A program made the translations under genes and the position numbers. This document shows, piece by piece, positions 27,590 to 36,951 of a stretch of DNA of 64,000 nt. Under the pieces are notes generated by a model. That model worked only from the letters and a program-made list of their open reading frames with translations, was not told where the DNA came from and searched no databases. Position 1 is the first letter of the stretch. Every line of letters starts with the position of its first letter. Origin of the DNA: Salinibacter altiplanensis (GTDB taxonomy: Bacteria > Bacteroidota > Rhodothermia > Rhodothermales > Salinibacteraceae); NCBI RefSeq assembly GCF_002894645.1, contig NZ_NCQY01000020.1, positions 143,138 to 207,137 of the forward strand, given 5' to 3'.

Positions 27590-28330
27590 ATGTCCGACTC
27601 CGATCCCGAAGGCCCGTCTCTCCTCGTCGTTGAGGATGACAGCGAGCTTAGCACGAGTCTGCTGCTTTATCTGGAATCTGAGGGCTACGAGGTGACGCTT
27701 GCCGAGACCGGGGAGACGGCCCTCCAGGAGGCCACGCGGCTGCCGGGGTACGACCTCATCGTCCTCGACGCGAAGCTGCCGGACCTCAGCGGCTTCGAGG
27801 TGCTCCGACAGTCCCGTGACGACGGCGTCCGCACGCCGGTGCTCATGCTCACGGGCCTCGGCGACCACGAGCACAAGATGCGGGGCTTTCAGGTCGGGGC
27901 CGACGACTACCTCACGAAGCCGTTCGAGACGGAGGAGTTTGTGGCCCGGATCGACGTGCTGCTTCGGCGGGAGGCGGAGGCGACCGATGAAACCGGGACG
28001 TTTCGGGTCGGGGGCCTCCACATAAACCTCGAGGAAGATGAGGTCGCGCGGGACGGAGAGCCCGTCGACCTGACCGATCTGGAGTACAAACTGCTTGCGT
28101 ACCTGCTGCGCCGCCGTGGCCGCACGGCCACCCGTGAGCAGATTCTCCGCGACGTTTGGGACCTGCCCACCGAGGTTGAGACGCGCACCATCGACCGGCA
28201 CGTCAATGCTCTTCGGGATGTGATGGATGGGGAGGGAGAAGATGCGTGGCCCATCCAGAGCGTCTACGGCATTGGGTACAAGCTGGAGGGGGCCGAGCGG
28301 ACGACGGAGTCCGAGCAGGAGGCGGCGTAA
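27590..28330 (+). CDS. OmpR/PhoB-type response regulator
   Basis: A 246-residue two-component regulator. The receiver domain (about 9-125) has acidic pocket VVEDD, phospho-acceptor Asp in LIVLDAKLP, Thr in MLTGLG and Lys in YLTKPF. The C-terminal winged helix (about 140-235) has GEPVDLTDLEYKLLAYLLRR and RTIDRHVNALR, ending in VYGIGYKLE. No kinase gene is adjacent, so its partner is unknown. It converges with a second regulator of the same type. Confidence 0.92.
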   Translation: MSDSDPEGPSLLVVEDDSELSTSLLLYLESEGYEVTLAETGETALQEATRLPGYDLIVLDAKLPDLSGFEVLRQSRDDGVRTPVLMLTGLGDHEHKMRGFQVGADDYLTKPFETEEFVARIDVLLRREAEATDETGTFRVGGLHINLEEDEVARDGEPVDLTDLEYKLLAYLLRRRGRTATREQILRDVWDLPTEVETRTIDRHVNALRDVMDGEGEDAWPIQSVYGIGYKLEGAERTTESEQEAA

Positions 28331-28404
28331 TACCAGAGGTCGGCAGGCCTTCCGAGACGTCTCAGAGCCATCCGGTGCATGGTGATCCCTCGCAACTGGT
28401 ATAA

Positions 28405-28439
28405 GTAGCCGTGCCGGAGCACTCGTCCGGACGGGCTAC
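28405..28439. terminator. hairpin between convergent regulator genes
   Basis: GTAGCCGTGCCGGA pairs with TCCGGACGGGCTAC (11 of 14 positions) around GCACTCG. It overlaps the stop codon of the minus-strand regulator and has no clear T-run, so its role as a terminator for either gene is only probable. Confidence 0.4.
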
Positions 28440-29146
28440 TCGTCGTCGAACCGGTAGCCAATGCCGTAGACCGTCTCGATGTAGGTGGGATCGGACGGGT
28501 CCGGCTCGATCTTCTTGCGAACAGAAGCCATGTGGCGGTCGATCGTTCGTGTGATGATGTTTTCGTCGATGCCCCAGACGTCCCGAAGCAGCTGCTTGCG
28601 CGTGACGGTCCGGCCCTTGTGCTGGATGAGGTAACGGAGGATGTCGAATTCCAGGGCTGTGAAGTTCAACTCGTCGCCGCCCCGGCGCGCCTCGTGGGTC
28701 GAAAAATTAACCTCTACCTCCCCGACCTCGTACACGTCCATCGGGGCCTCGGCGGGCGGCATCGTGCGCTGGAGAATGGCCTTCACCCGGGCCGCCAGCT
28801 CTTCCACGTTGAACGGCTTGGTGACGTAGTCGTCCGCCCCAAGGCCGAATCCTTTCAGCTTCGACTCCTGCTCGCCCCGGGCCGTGATCATGAGAATGGG
28901 GGCACTGAAGCCCATCTCCTGGGAGGCCTCGAGCACCTCGAAGCCGTCTTTCTCGGGGAGCATCACATCAAGGAGGACAACATCGCACTGGTCCATGTCC
29001 TTCATCTTCTGAAGGGCCCCCTCCCCGTCCTCGGCCGTGTCTACCTCGTAGTCTTCAAGCTCGAAGTATTCTTCGAGCCCCATGAGGATGTCGGTGTCGT
29101 CCTCCACAATCAGCATGTGGTAGGTGCGGTCCGTTGTTGTCGGCAT
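28436..29146 (-). CDS. OmpR/PhoB-type response regulator
   Basis: A 236-residue regulator with receiver domain (IVEDD, phospho-Asp in VVLLDVMLP, MITARG, YVTKPF) and a winged helix (LNFTALEFDILRYLIQ, TRTIDRHMASVRKKIE, VYGIGYRFDDE). ATG 29146 gives MPTTTDRTYHMLIVEDD; the frame further upstream to 29329 has no receiver features. It is orphan, without an adjacent kinase. Confidence 0.92.
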   Translation of the reverse strand: MPTTTDRTYHMLIVEDDTDILMGLEEYFELEDYEVDTAEDGEGALQKMKDMDQCDVVLLDVMLPEKDGFEVLEASQEMGFSAPILMITARGEQESKLKGFGLGADDYVTKPFNVEELAARVKAILQRTMPPAEAPMDVYEVGEVEVNFSTHEARRGGDELNFTALEFDILRYLIQHKGRTVTRKQLLRDVWGIDENIITRTIDRHMASVRKKIEPDPSDPTYIETVYGIGYRFDDE

Positions 29147-29662
29147 GGTTGGCGGGATGGATGAACGGGAGAAGGAGAAATTGCGACGGCGATATGCAAG
29201 AAACGGGTATAACATAGCTCCTTCTTTTCGTTTTGGTCCCGGGGCAGAGGCCGAGGCTGTGACGCTCGAGTTGGAAACCGCCGGGCCTTCCGGGATTTGA
29301 CGTGCCTGCCGCACCGCACCACGCGACAAACATCTCGTGACGGGGCGTCCCGAGCGTCAGTGAAGGATCTTTTCGGACGAAGCGGCGGCGTTTTGGAGGT
29401 GCGCCCTGGATGTAGGCCGCCGCGCCCCCCTGCTTTTTGCTGGCGTCGGACGGGGCCGCTCTGAAAGCACGTCGCGACGCGCAGGACGCACCGGTCGCAG
29501 GCGTCTTCGGAGTGGTCGATCCCGAGACGATTGATCAGACCATCCCCCGGTAAAAAATCTGTCGTGTGGAGAGGGGCTGGACACTGCACGGGGACGTTCC
29601 GTATAGAAACACAACGCCTGACCCGACGCCCACAATTTTGTTGATCTACTTCCCCCCTCCGC
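29147..29662. other. 516-bp divergent intergenic region
   Basis: It separates the minus-strand response regulator from the plus-strand M42 peptidase and must contain both promoters. I see no gene, repeat or RNA motif in it. Confidence 0.4.
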
Positions 29663-30733
29663 ATGACTGACGACGCGCAATCCTTCTTCTTCGACCTTCT
29701 CGACACCCCGAGCCCGACCGGCTTCGAAGCCCCCGGCCAGCGCGTGTGGACCGAGCACGTGCGCGACCACGCCGATGCGGTGGAGACCGACGCGTACGGA
29801 ACGGCCTGGGCCCGCCTGGAGGGCACGGCCGATGAGGCCCCCAGCGTCATGCTCGACGCGCACGCCGATGAGATTGGGTTCATGGTGCGCCACATCACCG
29901 ACGACGGCTTTATTTACATCAACCGCATCGGGGGCTCGGACCGCGCCATCGCACGCGGGCTGCGCGTGCGCATCTTGGGAGAGGACGGGCCGGTGACCGG
30001 CGTGGTGGGCAACACGGCCATCCACATCCGCGACACCAAGAACGAGACGGTGCCCAAGGTGCACGAGCTGTTCGTGGACATTGGGGCCGAGGACGAGGAG
30101 GAGGTGCACGACCGGGGCGTTCGGGTGGGGCGCCCGATGGTGTTTGACGTGGGCCCGACCGAGCTGACCGACACCCGTCTCACCGCTCGGGCCATCGACA
30201 ACCGCCTCGGGGGCTTCATCCTTGCACAGGCCGTGGCACGGCTCGCCGAAGACCGTCCGGCGTGGCAGGTGCAGGCGGCCAACTCGGTCCAGGAAGAAAT
30301 TGGGGGACACGGAGCGAAGATGATCACGCACCGCCTCAATCCCGATGCCGCCATTGCGTTCGACGTGACGCACGCCACCGACTCGCCGGGCATCAACAGC
30401 AACAAGCACGGAGACGTTGCGCTTGGGGACGGGCCGACCGTGACCCACGGCACGTCCAACCACCCGCAGCTCGTCGAGCGCGTCGTCGAGGTGGCCGACG
30501 CGGAGGACCTTCCACTCCAGCACGAGCCGAGCAGCCGCCGCACCGGCACCGATACCGACTCGATCTTCAAAACACGCAGCGGCGTACCGAGCGTGCTCCT
30601 GTCCGTGCCGATTCGCTACATGCACTCGACCGTGGAGGTGGTCGACACCGAGGACATCGAGCACTGCGTGCAGCTCTACGCGGCGCTCGTGCGCTCCCTC
30701 GGGGCGGACGAGGAGTTTGGTGTCTCGCTGTAG
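29663..30733 (+). CDS. M42 family metallo-aminopeptidase
   Basis: A 356-residue di-zinc aminopeptidase of the M42 (glutamyl aminopeptidase/endoglucanase M) family, forming large cytoplasmic complexes that trim peptides. Metal ligands and catalytic residues are visible: His in DAHADEIGF, bridging Asp in RAIDNRLGG, Glu-Glu in VQEEIGGHG, Asp in FDVTHATD and His in IRYMHSTVE. Length is normal. A single gene, convergent with DAHP synthase 51 bp away. Confidence 0.93.
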   Translation: MTDDAQSFFFDLLDTPSPTGFEAPGQRVWTEHVRDHADAVETDAYGTAWARLEGTADEAPSVMLDAHADEIGFMVRHITDDGFIYINRIGGSDRAIARGLRVRILGEDGPVTGVVGNTAIHIRDTKNETVPKVHELFVDIGAEDEEEVHDRGVRVGRPMVFDVGPTELTDTRLTARAIDNRLGGFILAQAVARLAEDRPAWQVQAANSVQEEIGGHGAKMITHRLNPDAAIAFDVTHATDSPGINSNKHGDVALGDGPTVTHGTSNHPQLVERVVEVADAEDLPLQHEPSSRRTGTDTDSIFKTRSGVPSVLLSVPIRYMHSTVEVVDTEDIEHCVQLYAALVRSLGADEEFGVSL

Positions 30734-30784
30734 TGGATACTGCTGCAGTGGGTACTGCAGTGGTCCGTGGGGGCGGGCGCTCCG

Positions 30785-32143
30785 CTACTCGTGCAGCCGC
30801 CGGTACTTGCGGACGATGCTGAAGGCCATCTCCAGGGACTGCTCGTAGTTGAGTCGTGGGTCGACGTGCGACTCGTAGGCGCGCCCGAGGTCGGCCTCGC
30901 TCAGGCCGCGCGCGCCGCCGATGCACTCGGTCACGTTCTTGCCGGTGAGCTCGAAGTGCACCCCGCCCAGACGCGAGCCCTCCGCCGCGTGGACGTCGAG
31001 GGCCTGCTCCAGCTCGCCGAGGATGTTGTCGAAGTGGCGCGTCTTGGTGCCGTCGTCGGTCGTTTCGGTGTTGCCGTGCATCGGGTCGGCGATCCAGAGG
31101 ACCGACTGGCCGGTGGCCTGCACCGCCTCGACGAGGCGGGGGAGCCGGTCGCCAATCGTGTCGGCCCCGAGGCGGGAGATGAGCGTAAGCTTGCCCGGCT
31201 CGTCGTCGGGATCCAGGGTGCGGACCAGCGTCTTGAGCTTGGTGGGCGTCATGTCCGGCCCCACCTTCAGGCCCACGGGGTTTTCGATGCCGCGCGCGTA
31301 CTCCACGTGGGCACTCTCGATCTGATTGGTGCGCTTGCCCACCCAGGGCAGGTGCGTGCCGAGGTTGTAGATGCCGTCTTTGTGCGGGACGGAGCGGGAG
31401 AGCGCCTCTTCGTAGGGCAGCAGCAGTGCCTCGTGGCTCGTGTAGAACGTGACGCTCTCAAGGGAGTCGAGCTCCTGCTCGGTCACGGCCTCGACGAAGT
31501 CGATCGTGTCCCCGATCGCGTCGACGAGGGCGTGGTACTCCTCCGCGAGCGGCGAGTGGTCCATGAAGTCGAGGTCCCAGTACTCCGGGTGTCGGAGGTC
31601 GGCAAAGCCGCCCTCGGAAAGGGCCCGGACCAGGTTGAGGGTGAGGGAGGAGCTGGAGTAGGCCTCCACCATCCGCTTCGGGGCTGGGCGGCGCGCCTCC
31701 GCCGAAAATTCAGGCCCGTTGATGATGTCGCCCCGGTAGCTGGGGAGCGTGGTCCCGTCGCGTGTCTCGGTGTCTGAGGAGCGCGGCTTGGCGTACTGCC
31801 CCGCGAAGCGCCCCACCCGTACGATGCTGGTGTGGAGCCCATAGGTGAGCACGAGGCTCATCTGCATCAAAATCTTGAGGCGGCCCGTAATGACGTCCGC
31901 CCGGCAGTTGCCGAACGACTCGGCGCACTCGCCACCCTGCAGGAGGAACCGGTCTCCCTGTGCGGCCCGGGCAATTTCTTGCTTCAGGTTCTCCACCTCC
32001 CAGGAGGTGACGAGGGGAGGAAGGGCCGAGACATGGGCGAGCTTCTCCTCCAGCGCCGCTTCGTCGGGATACGTGGGCTGCTGAAGGGCGTCGTGTTCGC
32101 GCCAAGAGCGAAGGGTCCAGTCCTGCGTAGCGGTCTGAGACAT
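30785..32143 (-). CDS. aroG: class II DAHP synthase
   Basis: A 452-residue 3-deoxy-7-phosphoheptulonate synthase of the plant/actinobacterial type. It condenses phosphoenolpyruvate and erythrose 4-phosphate in the first step of the shikimate pathway. Motifs: LLQGGECAESF, VGRFAGQYAKPRS, SYRGDIINGPEF, HLPWVGKRTNQIESAHVEYARGIENPVGLKVGP (partly quoted), DPMHGNT and GGVHFELTGKNVTECIGG. The Cys in GGECAE and the metal-binding His/Glu residues are present. ATG 32143 is used; the upstream frame overlaps the neighbouring regulator's leader. Confidence 0.93.
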   Translation of the reverse strand: MSQTATQDWTLRSWREHDALQQPTYPDEAALEEKLAHVSALPPLVTSWEVENLKQEIARAAQGDRFLLQGGECAESFGNCRADVITGRLKILMQMSLVLTYGLHTSIVRVGRFAGQYAKPRSSDTETRDGTTLPSYRGDIINGPEFSAEARRPAPKRMVEAYSSSSLTLNLVRALSEGGFADLRHPEYWDLDFMDHSPLAEEYHALVDAIGDTIDFVEAVTEQELDSLESVTFYTSHEALLLPYEEALSRSVPHKDGIYNLGTHLPWVGKRTNQIESAHVEYARGIENPVGLKVGPDMTPTKLKTLVRTLDPDDEPGKLTLISRLGADTIGDRLPRLVEAVQATGQSVLWIADPMHGNTETTDDGTKTRHFDNILGELEQALDVHAAEGSRLGGVHFELTGKNVTECIGGARGLSEADLGRAYESHVDPRLNYEQSLEMAFSIVRKYRRLHE

Positions 32144-32335
32144 GGAGGGGGAATTTGTGCAAGAGACAATCGTACGCCCTACGAGCCGTCCATCGTACAC
32201 GTTTCCGGGGCCCGGGCAGTGACGCAGGTCGCGCGCGAGGGGGACAATCATTGGCGCCGGGGCTCCGTAACAGTGCATCCGGCCTGCACGACAGACGTAA
32301 ACGAGGCGTCATTCTGCGAACTACTGATTGCCCCC

Positions 32336-33064
32336 GTGACCACCGCCACCGACAAGCACATTCTGCTCGTTGAGGACGACGACGACATTGCGGATTTGCT
32401 AACGCTGCACCTCACCGACGACGGGCACGCGGTCGAAAAGGTGAGCGACGGGGACGAAGGGCTGGAGCGCGCCCTCCAGGACGAGTACGACCTTATCATT
32501 CTGGACATCATGCTGCCCGGTACCGACGGGTTCGACATTTGCCGCCGGCTGCGCCAAGAGAGGTGCCCGACGCCCATTCTGATGGTAACCGCCAAGACCG
32601 AAGAGGTCGACAAGGTATTGGGCCTGGAGCTGGGGGCCGACGACTACATCACCAAGCCCTTTAGCATCCGCGAGGTGCTGGCCCGGGTCAAGGCCCTTTT
32701 CCGGCGGGTAGAGGTCGATCAGGAGGCCCAGGGGCAGGGCGCCGAGTCCCCGATTGAGCTCGGAGGGGTCGTGATTGAGCCGGAGAAGCGCAAGGTAGTC
32801 GTCGACCAGGAGGCCATCGACCTCACGAGCAAAGAGTTCGAGCTGCTTCTCCTGTTCGCCCGCAATCCCGGGCGTGCCTTCAGCCGCGACGAGCTGCTCG
32901 AGGAGGTGTGGGGCTACCAGTACAGCGGCTACAGCCACACGGTCAATACCCACATCAACCGCCTCCGCAACAAGATTGAACCGACCCCCTCCGAGCCGCA
33001 GTACGTGAAGACCGTGTGGGGGGTGGGCTACCGCTTCGCCGAGCCGGAGGAGCTCGGGGCGTAG
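32336..33064 (+). CDS. OmpR/PhoB-type response regulator of a two-component pair
   Basis: A 242-residue regulator. The receiver has LLVEDDDD, phospho-Asp in LIILDIMLPG, MVTAKT and YITKPF; the winged helix has IDLTSKEFELLLLFARNPG and HTVNTHINRLRNKIE, ending VWGVGYRF. The start is GTG at 32336 (VTTATDKHILLVEDD); the open frame continues upstream to 31832 but that part is antisense to aroG and has no domain. The cognate kinase follows after 226 bp. Confidence 0.92.
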   Translation: MTTATDKHILLVEDDDDIADLLTLHLTDDGHAVEKVSDGDEGLERALQDEYDLIILDIMLPGTDGFDICRRLRQERCPTPILMVTAKTEEVDKVLGLELGADDYITKPFSIREVLARVKALFRRVEVDQEAQGQGAESPIELGGVVIEPEKRKVVVDQEAIDLTSKEFELLLLFARNPGRAFSRDELLEEVWGYQYSGYSHTVNTHINRLRNKIEPTPSEPQYVKTVWGVGYRFAEPEELGA

Positions 33065-33290
33065 TTCGGTGGACGGTTCGCACTGAGCGTTTGTGCGATA
33101 CCCGAAATCGTGACCTCATGCGTCGGCGCTCCGTTCGCTCCGACGCGGGAACGCGGGGAACAGGCGACGCAACGAGAAAACTTCTCCGCGTCTCCCCTTT
33201 CTCGTGTCCTTCACAGGACAGTCACAGGACAGAATGTGCGTTGGGAATCCGGAACACGAATGCCCTCACGCATCACACCCCCTCCGTCCC

Positions 33291-34766
33291 ATGCTCAACA
33301 GCTTCTACGCCAAGCTGAGTGTACTCTTCCTCGTGCTGATCGTCGGGGTTGGGGTCATTCTCGCTACCCTCGGGGTGCGGGCCGCCCGGCAGTATGCCAG
33401 CGAGGTGGAGCAGAAGCTCAACCGCACCCTGGCGGAAGAGATGGTGCCTCGCTTCGAGCCGCACCTGAAGGACCGCATCGACACGGAGGCGATCGAGGCC
33501 ACGATCCAGGACATGACGGGGATCAACCGCCGCATCGAGATTTATCTGCTGGAGCGTGACGGGGCCCTGAAGGCCTCCTTCGCCGTGCCCGACACGCAGA
33601 TTGAGCAGCGCCGCGTCGATCTGGCCCCTGTGCAACGGTTCATGGAGGGCGGCGACCTGCCCATCCGGGGCGACGATCCGATGAGGGCCGGGACGAAGAC
33701 GCCGTTCTCGGCCGCCCACATCGAAATCATGGGCCGGAAGGGGTGCTACCTCTACGTGCTTCTGGGGAGCGAGCAGTACGCCTCGGTGGCCGGCATGGTG
33801 GGGGAGAGCTACATCCTGCAGACGGCACTCTGGGGCCTGGGCCTCATCGTGCTGGTGACGGCCGGTGTGGGCCTGTTGCTCTTCCGGCGCCTCACGCAGC
33901 GCCTGCGCGGGATGCAGGACGTGGTGGCCGACTTCGAGAAGGGCGCGTTTGACCGCCGAATGACGGTCACCTCGAACGACGAGATCGGTCGGCTTGGCAA
34001 CTGCTTTAACCGCATGGCCGATAACCTGGAGGCGACGATGGAGGAGTTACGCCAGGCCGACCGCATGCGGCGCGAGCTGGTGGCCAACGTGTCGCATGAC
34101 CTGCGCAGCCCCATCGCGTCGATTCAGGGCTACCTGGAAACCGTTCACATGAAGGACGGCGACCTTGCCCCCGAGGAGCGTCAGCGCTACGTCACGACGG
34201 CACTCCAAAACACGAAGCGCCTCAACACGCTCGTGAGTGAGCTCTTTGAGCTGTCGAAGCTGGAGACGAAGCAGATTGATCCGACCCTTGAGTCGTTTCC
34301 CATCGCCGAGCTCGTGCAGGACGTGGTGATGCAGTACGACCCTCAGGCCGAGGAGCAGGGCGTGGGCCTGGAGGCGGAGCTGCCGGAGCGCCACGTCCGG
34401 GTGGAGGCCGACATTGGCCTCGTCGAGCGGGCCCTGTCCAACCTCATCGACAACGCCATCCACTACACGCCGGCGGACGGGATGGTGCGCGTGCGCCTCG
34501 AAAATGAACAGGGCGAGGTCCGTGTGGACGTGGAAGACACGGGGCCCGGCATTCCGGAAGACGATCTGCCGCACATCTTTGAGCGGTTCTACCGGGTCGA
34601 CAAGAGCCGGGATCGAGACCGGGGCGGGGCGGGCCTCGGCCTCGCCATCGCCAAGACGATCCTGGAGCTTCACGGTTCTACCCTGGAGGTGGAAAGCACG
34701 GTGGGGACGGGAACGACCTTCCGCTTCTGGCTGCCCGTAAAGGCAAGGGCGGAATCGCGAGCGTAG
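33291..34766 (+). CDS. sensor histidine kinase (cognate of the upstream regulator)
   Basis: A 491-residue inner-membrane kinase. TM1 is at about 10-30 and TM2 at about 170-192, enclosing a periplasmic sensor of about 135 residues without a named fold. HAMP follows, then HisKA with the phospho-His in ELVANVSHDLRSPIASIQGYLE (partly quoted) and HATPase_c with NLIDNAIHYTP, VEDTGPGI and GGAGLGLAIAKTI. ATG 33291 (MLNSFYAK) directly precedes TM1 and is preferred over in-frame codons from 33204. Confidence 0.93.
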   Translation: MLNSFYAKLSVLFLVLIVGVGVILATLGVRAARQYASEVEQKLNRTLAEEMVPRFEPHLKDRIDTEAIEATIQDMTGINRRIEIYLLERDGALKASFAVPDTQIEQRRVDLAPVQRFMEGGDLPIRGDDPMRAGTKTPFSAAHIEIMGRKGCYLYVLLGSEQYASVAGMVGESYILQTALWGLGLIVLVTAGVGLLLFRRLTQRLRGMQDVVADFEKGAFDRRMTVTSNDEIGRLGNCFNRMADNLEATMEELRQADRMRRELVANVSHDLRSPIASIQGYLETVHMKDGDLAPEERQRYVTTALQNTKRLNTLVSELFELSKLETKQIDPTLESFPIAELVQDVVMQYDPQAEEQGVGLEAELPERHVRVEADIGLVERALSNLIDNAIHYTPADGMVRVRLENEQGEVRVDVEDTGPGIPEDDLPHIFERFYRVDKSRDRDRGGAGLGLAIAKTILELHGSTLEVESTVGTGTTFRFWLPVKARAESRA

Positions 34767-34855
34767 CGCTGTCCCTGCGCGCAGCTGGGCCGAGCTGTCG
34801 ACCCCCGGTCTTCGGAGAGGACTCGTGGCCTATGGCAGATGGCCCCGGGCCGCCC

Positions 34856-36361
34856 CTACGTCAGGTCGTAGATGTCCCCGAACTTGTCGCGGGCGTACCG
34901 GAGCCACGGGGCGGCGGAGAGGGAGGCGCCCGTGGCCCGGTCGAGGAGGTCGGGCGCCGTCAGGATGCGGCCGTGCTGGTGGACGTGCGTGCGAAGCCAG
35001 TCGAGCAGCGGGGCAAAGTCACCGTCGGCAATGTGTGCCCGCAGGTCCGGCCGGTCGTCCACGATGGCGTCCATGAGCTGGGCGGCCGTGAGGGTGCCGA
35101 GCGTGTAGGTGGGAAAGTAGCCGAACGCGCCCTGCGACCAGTGCACGTCCTGCAGCACGCCGTTCGCGTCCGATGACGGCGTCACGCCGAGGGAGTCGTC
35201 CATTGCGGCGTTCCAGCGCTCCGGCAGGTCGTTGATGGACACCGAGCCCTCGATGAGCCCACGTTCCAGTTCGAAGCGGAGCATCACGTGCAGGTGGTAG
35301 GTCACCTCGTCGGCCTCTACGCGGATGAGGGACGGTGCCACCCGGTTGATCGCGCGGTAGAACGGTTCCAGGGCCGCGTCGCCAAGGGCGTCGGGGAAGT
35401 GGTCCTGGAGTTGTGGCAGGTAGTGACGCCAGAACGAGCGGCTGCGGCCCACGTGGTTTTCCCAAAGGCGGGCCTGCGACTCGTGGGTACTGAGCGCGGT
35501 GCCGTCGCCGAGCGGCGTGCGGGCGAGCGACGGGGCGATGCCCTGTTCGTACAGGCCGTGCCCGGCCTCGTGGATCGTGGAGAAGAGGGCGGAGGCGACG
35601 TTCGCCTCGTCGTAGCGCGTGGTGAGGCGCACGTCGTCCGGCGAGAAGGCGGTGGTGAAGGGATGGGCCGAGACGTCCTGCCGCCCGTGGTTGAAGTCGT
35701 ACCCGAGGTCCTCAATCACCGAGCGCCCGAATTCCTGCTGTGCGGACTGCGGATAGGTCCCCCGCAGAAGTTCGTCGTCAACCTGTGGCGCGTCGTCGAT
35801 GGTGTCGACCAAGGGGATGAGGTCGTCCCGGAGCGTGTCGAAGAGCGCCTCGACCTCGGCGGTGGTGCGCCCCGGCTCGTACGCCGTGAGCAGCGCGTCG
35901 TAGGGCTCGTCTGCGTATCCGATGGCTTCTGCCTTCTCGACCGAGAGCTCCACGAGGTTCTCCAGGTGCGGGGCGAACCGGGCAAAGTCGTCGTTCTGCC
36001 GAGCCTGGGTCCACGCCTGCTGGGCCTGCGATTTGGCCTTCGACAGCTCCGCGACGAGCGCCGACGGGACGCGTACCGCTCGCTCATAGTCGCGCCGCGT
36101 CACACGGACGAGGGCCGCGTTCGGATCGATCGGGTCGGCGTCGCTCACGGCGTCGGCCGCCCGGTCGAGCAGCTCCCCGGTCTCGTCGGCCCCAAAGCGC
36201 TCGTGGGCGGTGGACTGGAGGGTCGAGAGCTGTTGTGCTCGGGCCTCTGCGCCGCCGTCCGGCATGTTTGTCTCCTGGTCCCATCGGAGCACCGCGGCGG
36301 CGGCCTTCAGGTCTTCGATGGGGGCAAGGTGGTCGCGAAGGGCCTCGAGAGGGTCGGACAT
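34856..36361 (-). CDS. M32 family carboxypeptidase (Taq-type)
   Basis: A 501-residue zinc carboxypeptidase. The HEXXH motif is HEAGH in STIHEAGHGLYEQG (near residue 263). Other family marks are the N-terminal VLRWDQETNMP, DDVRLTTRY, HESQARLWENHVGRS and the late LQDVHWSQGAFGYFPTYTLG (partly quoted). It removes residues from peptide C-termini in the cytoplasm. Length matches the family (about 500). A single gene, convergent with the histidine kinase. Confidence 0.93.
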   Translation of the reverse strand: MSDPLEALRDHLAPIEDLKAAAAVLRWDQETNMPDGGAEARAQQLSTLQSTAHERFGADETGELLDRAADAVSDADPIDPNAALVRVTRRDYERAVRVPSALVAELSKAKSQAQQAWTQARQNDDFARFAPHLENLVELSVEKAEAIGYADEPYDALLTAYEPGRTTAEVEALFDTLRDDLIPLVDTIDDAPQVDDELLRGTYPQSAQQEFGRSVIEDLGYDFNHGRQDVSAHPFTTAFSPDDVRLTTRYDEANVASALFSTIHEAGHGLYEQGIAPSLARTPLGDGTALSTHESQARLWENHVGRSRSFWRHYLPQLQDHFPDALGDAALEPFYRAINRVAPSLIRVEADEVTYHLHVMLRFELERGLIEGSVSINDLPERWNAAMDDSLGVTPSSDANGVLQDVHWSQGAFGYFPTYTLGTLTAAQLMDAIVDDRPDLRAHIADGDFAPLLDWLRTHVHQHGRILTAPDLLDRATGASLSAAPWLRYARDKFGDIYDLT

Positions 36362-36573
36362 GAAGGAGCGGAATTGTTGGCAGGAACAGCCCTAGAGAAA
36401 TGGCTGAGCGGTATCGAGGTGTCAGGGGCGTGGGGAAAATGGGGCGAATTGGATTGTGAGAACGTAGACACGAGGAAAAATGGCCCGCTTCATCCGAAAC
36501 ATTGGAGCATTGTGAAATATAGACCTCGTGGTTGACCCTGCTGCCTCCACAAAGCAAGCCGCCTCAGCCCCCG

Positions 36574-36876
36574 ATGCCGAACACGGTCCCCGAACGGCAC
36601 GACATTGATTTCTGGAGCTCTCATCCCATCAACTGGCCCGCGATCTGGGCAGTCAACGCGTTGGTGGTGGTCGTCATCGGCCTCAGCCTCTGGGTCGGTG
36701 ATTACTCCGGGGCCGCAAGCCTCGCCGGAATCGGGATCGGGGGAGGGGGCTTCGTGTGGTCCAGAGTGCTGGAGCAGTGGGACGCAGAGGGAGAGGCATG
36801 GTGGCGCCGTGCGGGCTTCGTCGTGTTCGGAGTGGTGATCCTCTACCAGGTCTTCTCGCTCGTCCAGCTCTGGTGA
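36574..36876 (+). CDS. small membrane protein of unknown function
   Basis: A 100-residue protein with three hydrophobic stretches: about 22-40 (IWAVNALVVVVIGLSLWVG), 43-58 (GAASLAGIGIGGGGFVW) and 79-97 (GFVVFGVVILYQVFSLV). No family recognised. ATG 36574 is preferred over a codon at 36532, which would add a proline-rich leader. It lies 75 bp before the ABC exporter cluster and may be cotranscribed. Confidence 0.6.
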   Translation: MPNTVPERHDIDFWSSHPINWPAIWAVNALVVVVIGLSLWVGDYSGAASLAGIGIGGGGFVWSRVLEQWDAEGEAWWRRAGFVVFGVVILYQVFSLVQLW

Positions 36877-36951
36877 GAAGAGGACGGCGACGGCCCGCGG
36901 AAAGCAACGTTGGAGCGGGCTGACGGCCTTGTTCGTTCGGGTCCGGGGTCG

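Noticed and set aside
31832-32335. Longer N-terminus of the response regulator at 32336
   Set aside because: It overlaps the 5' part of the DAHP synthase gene on the other strand, and receiver domains begin a few residues before the acidic pocket.
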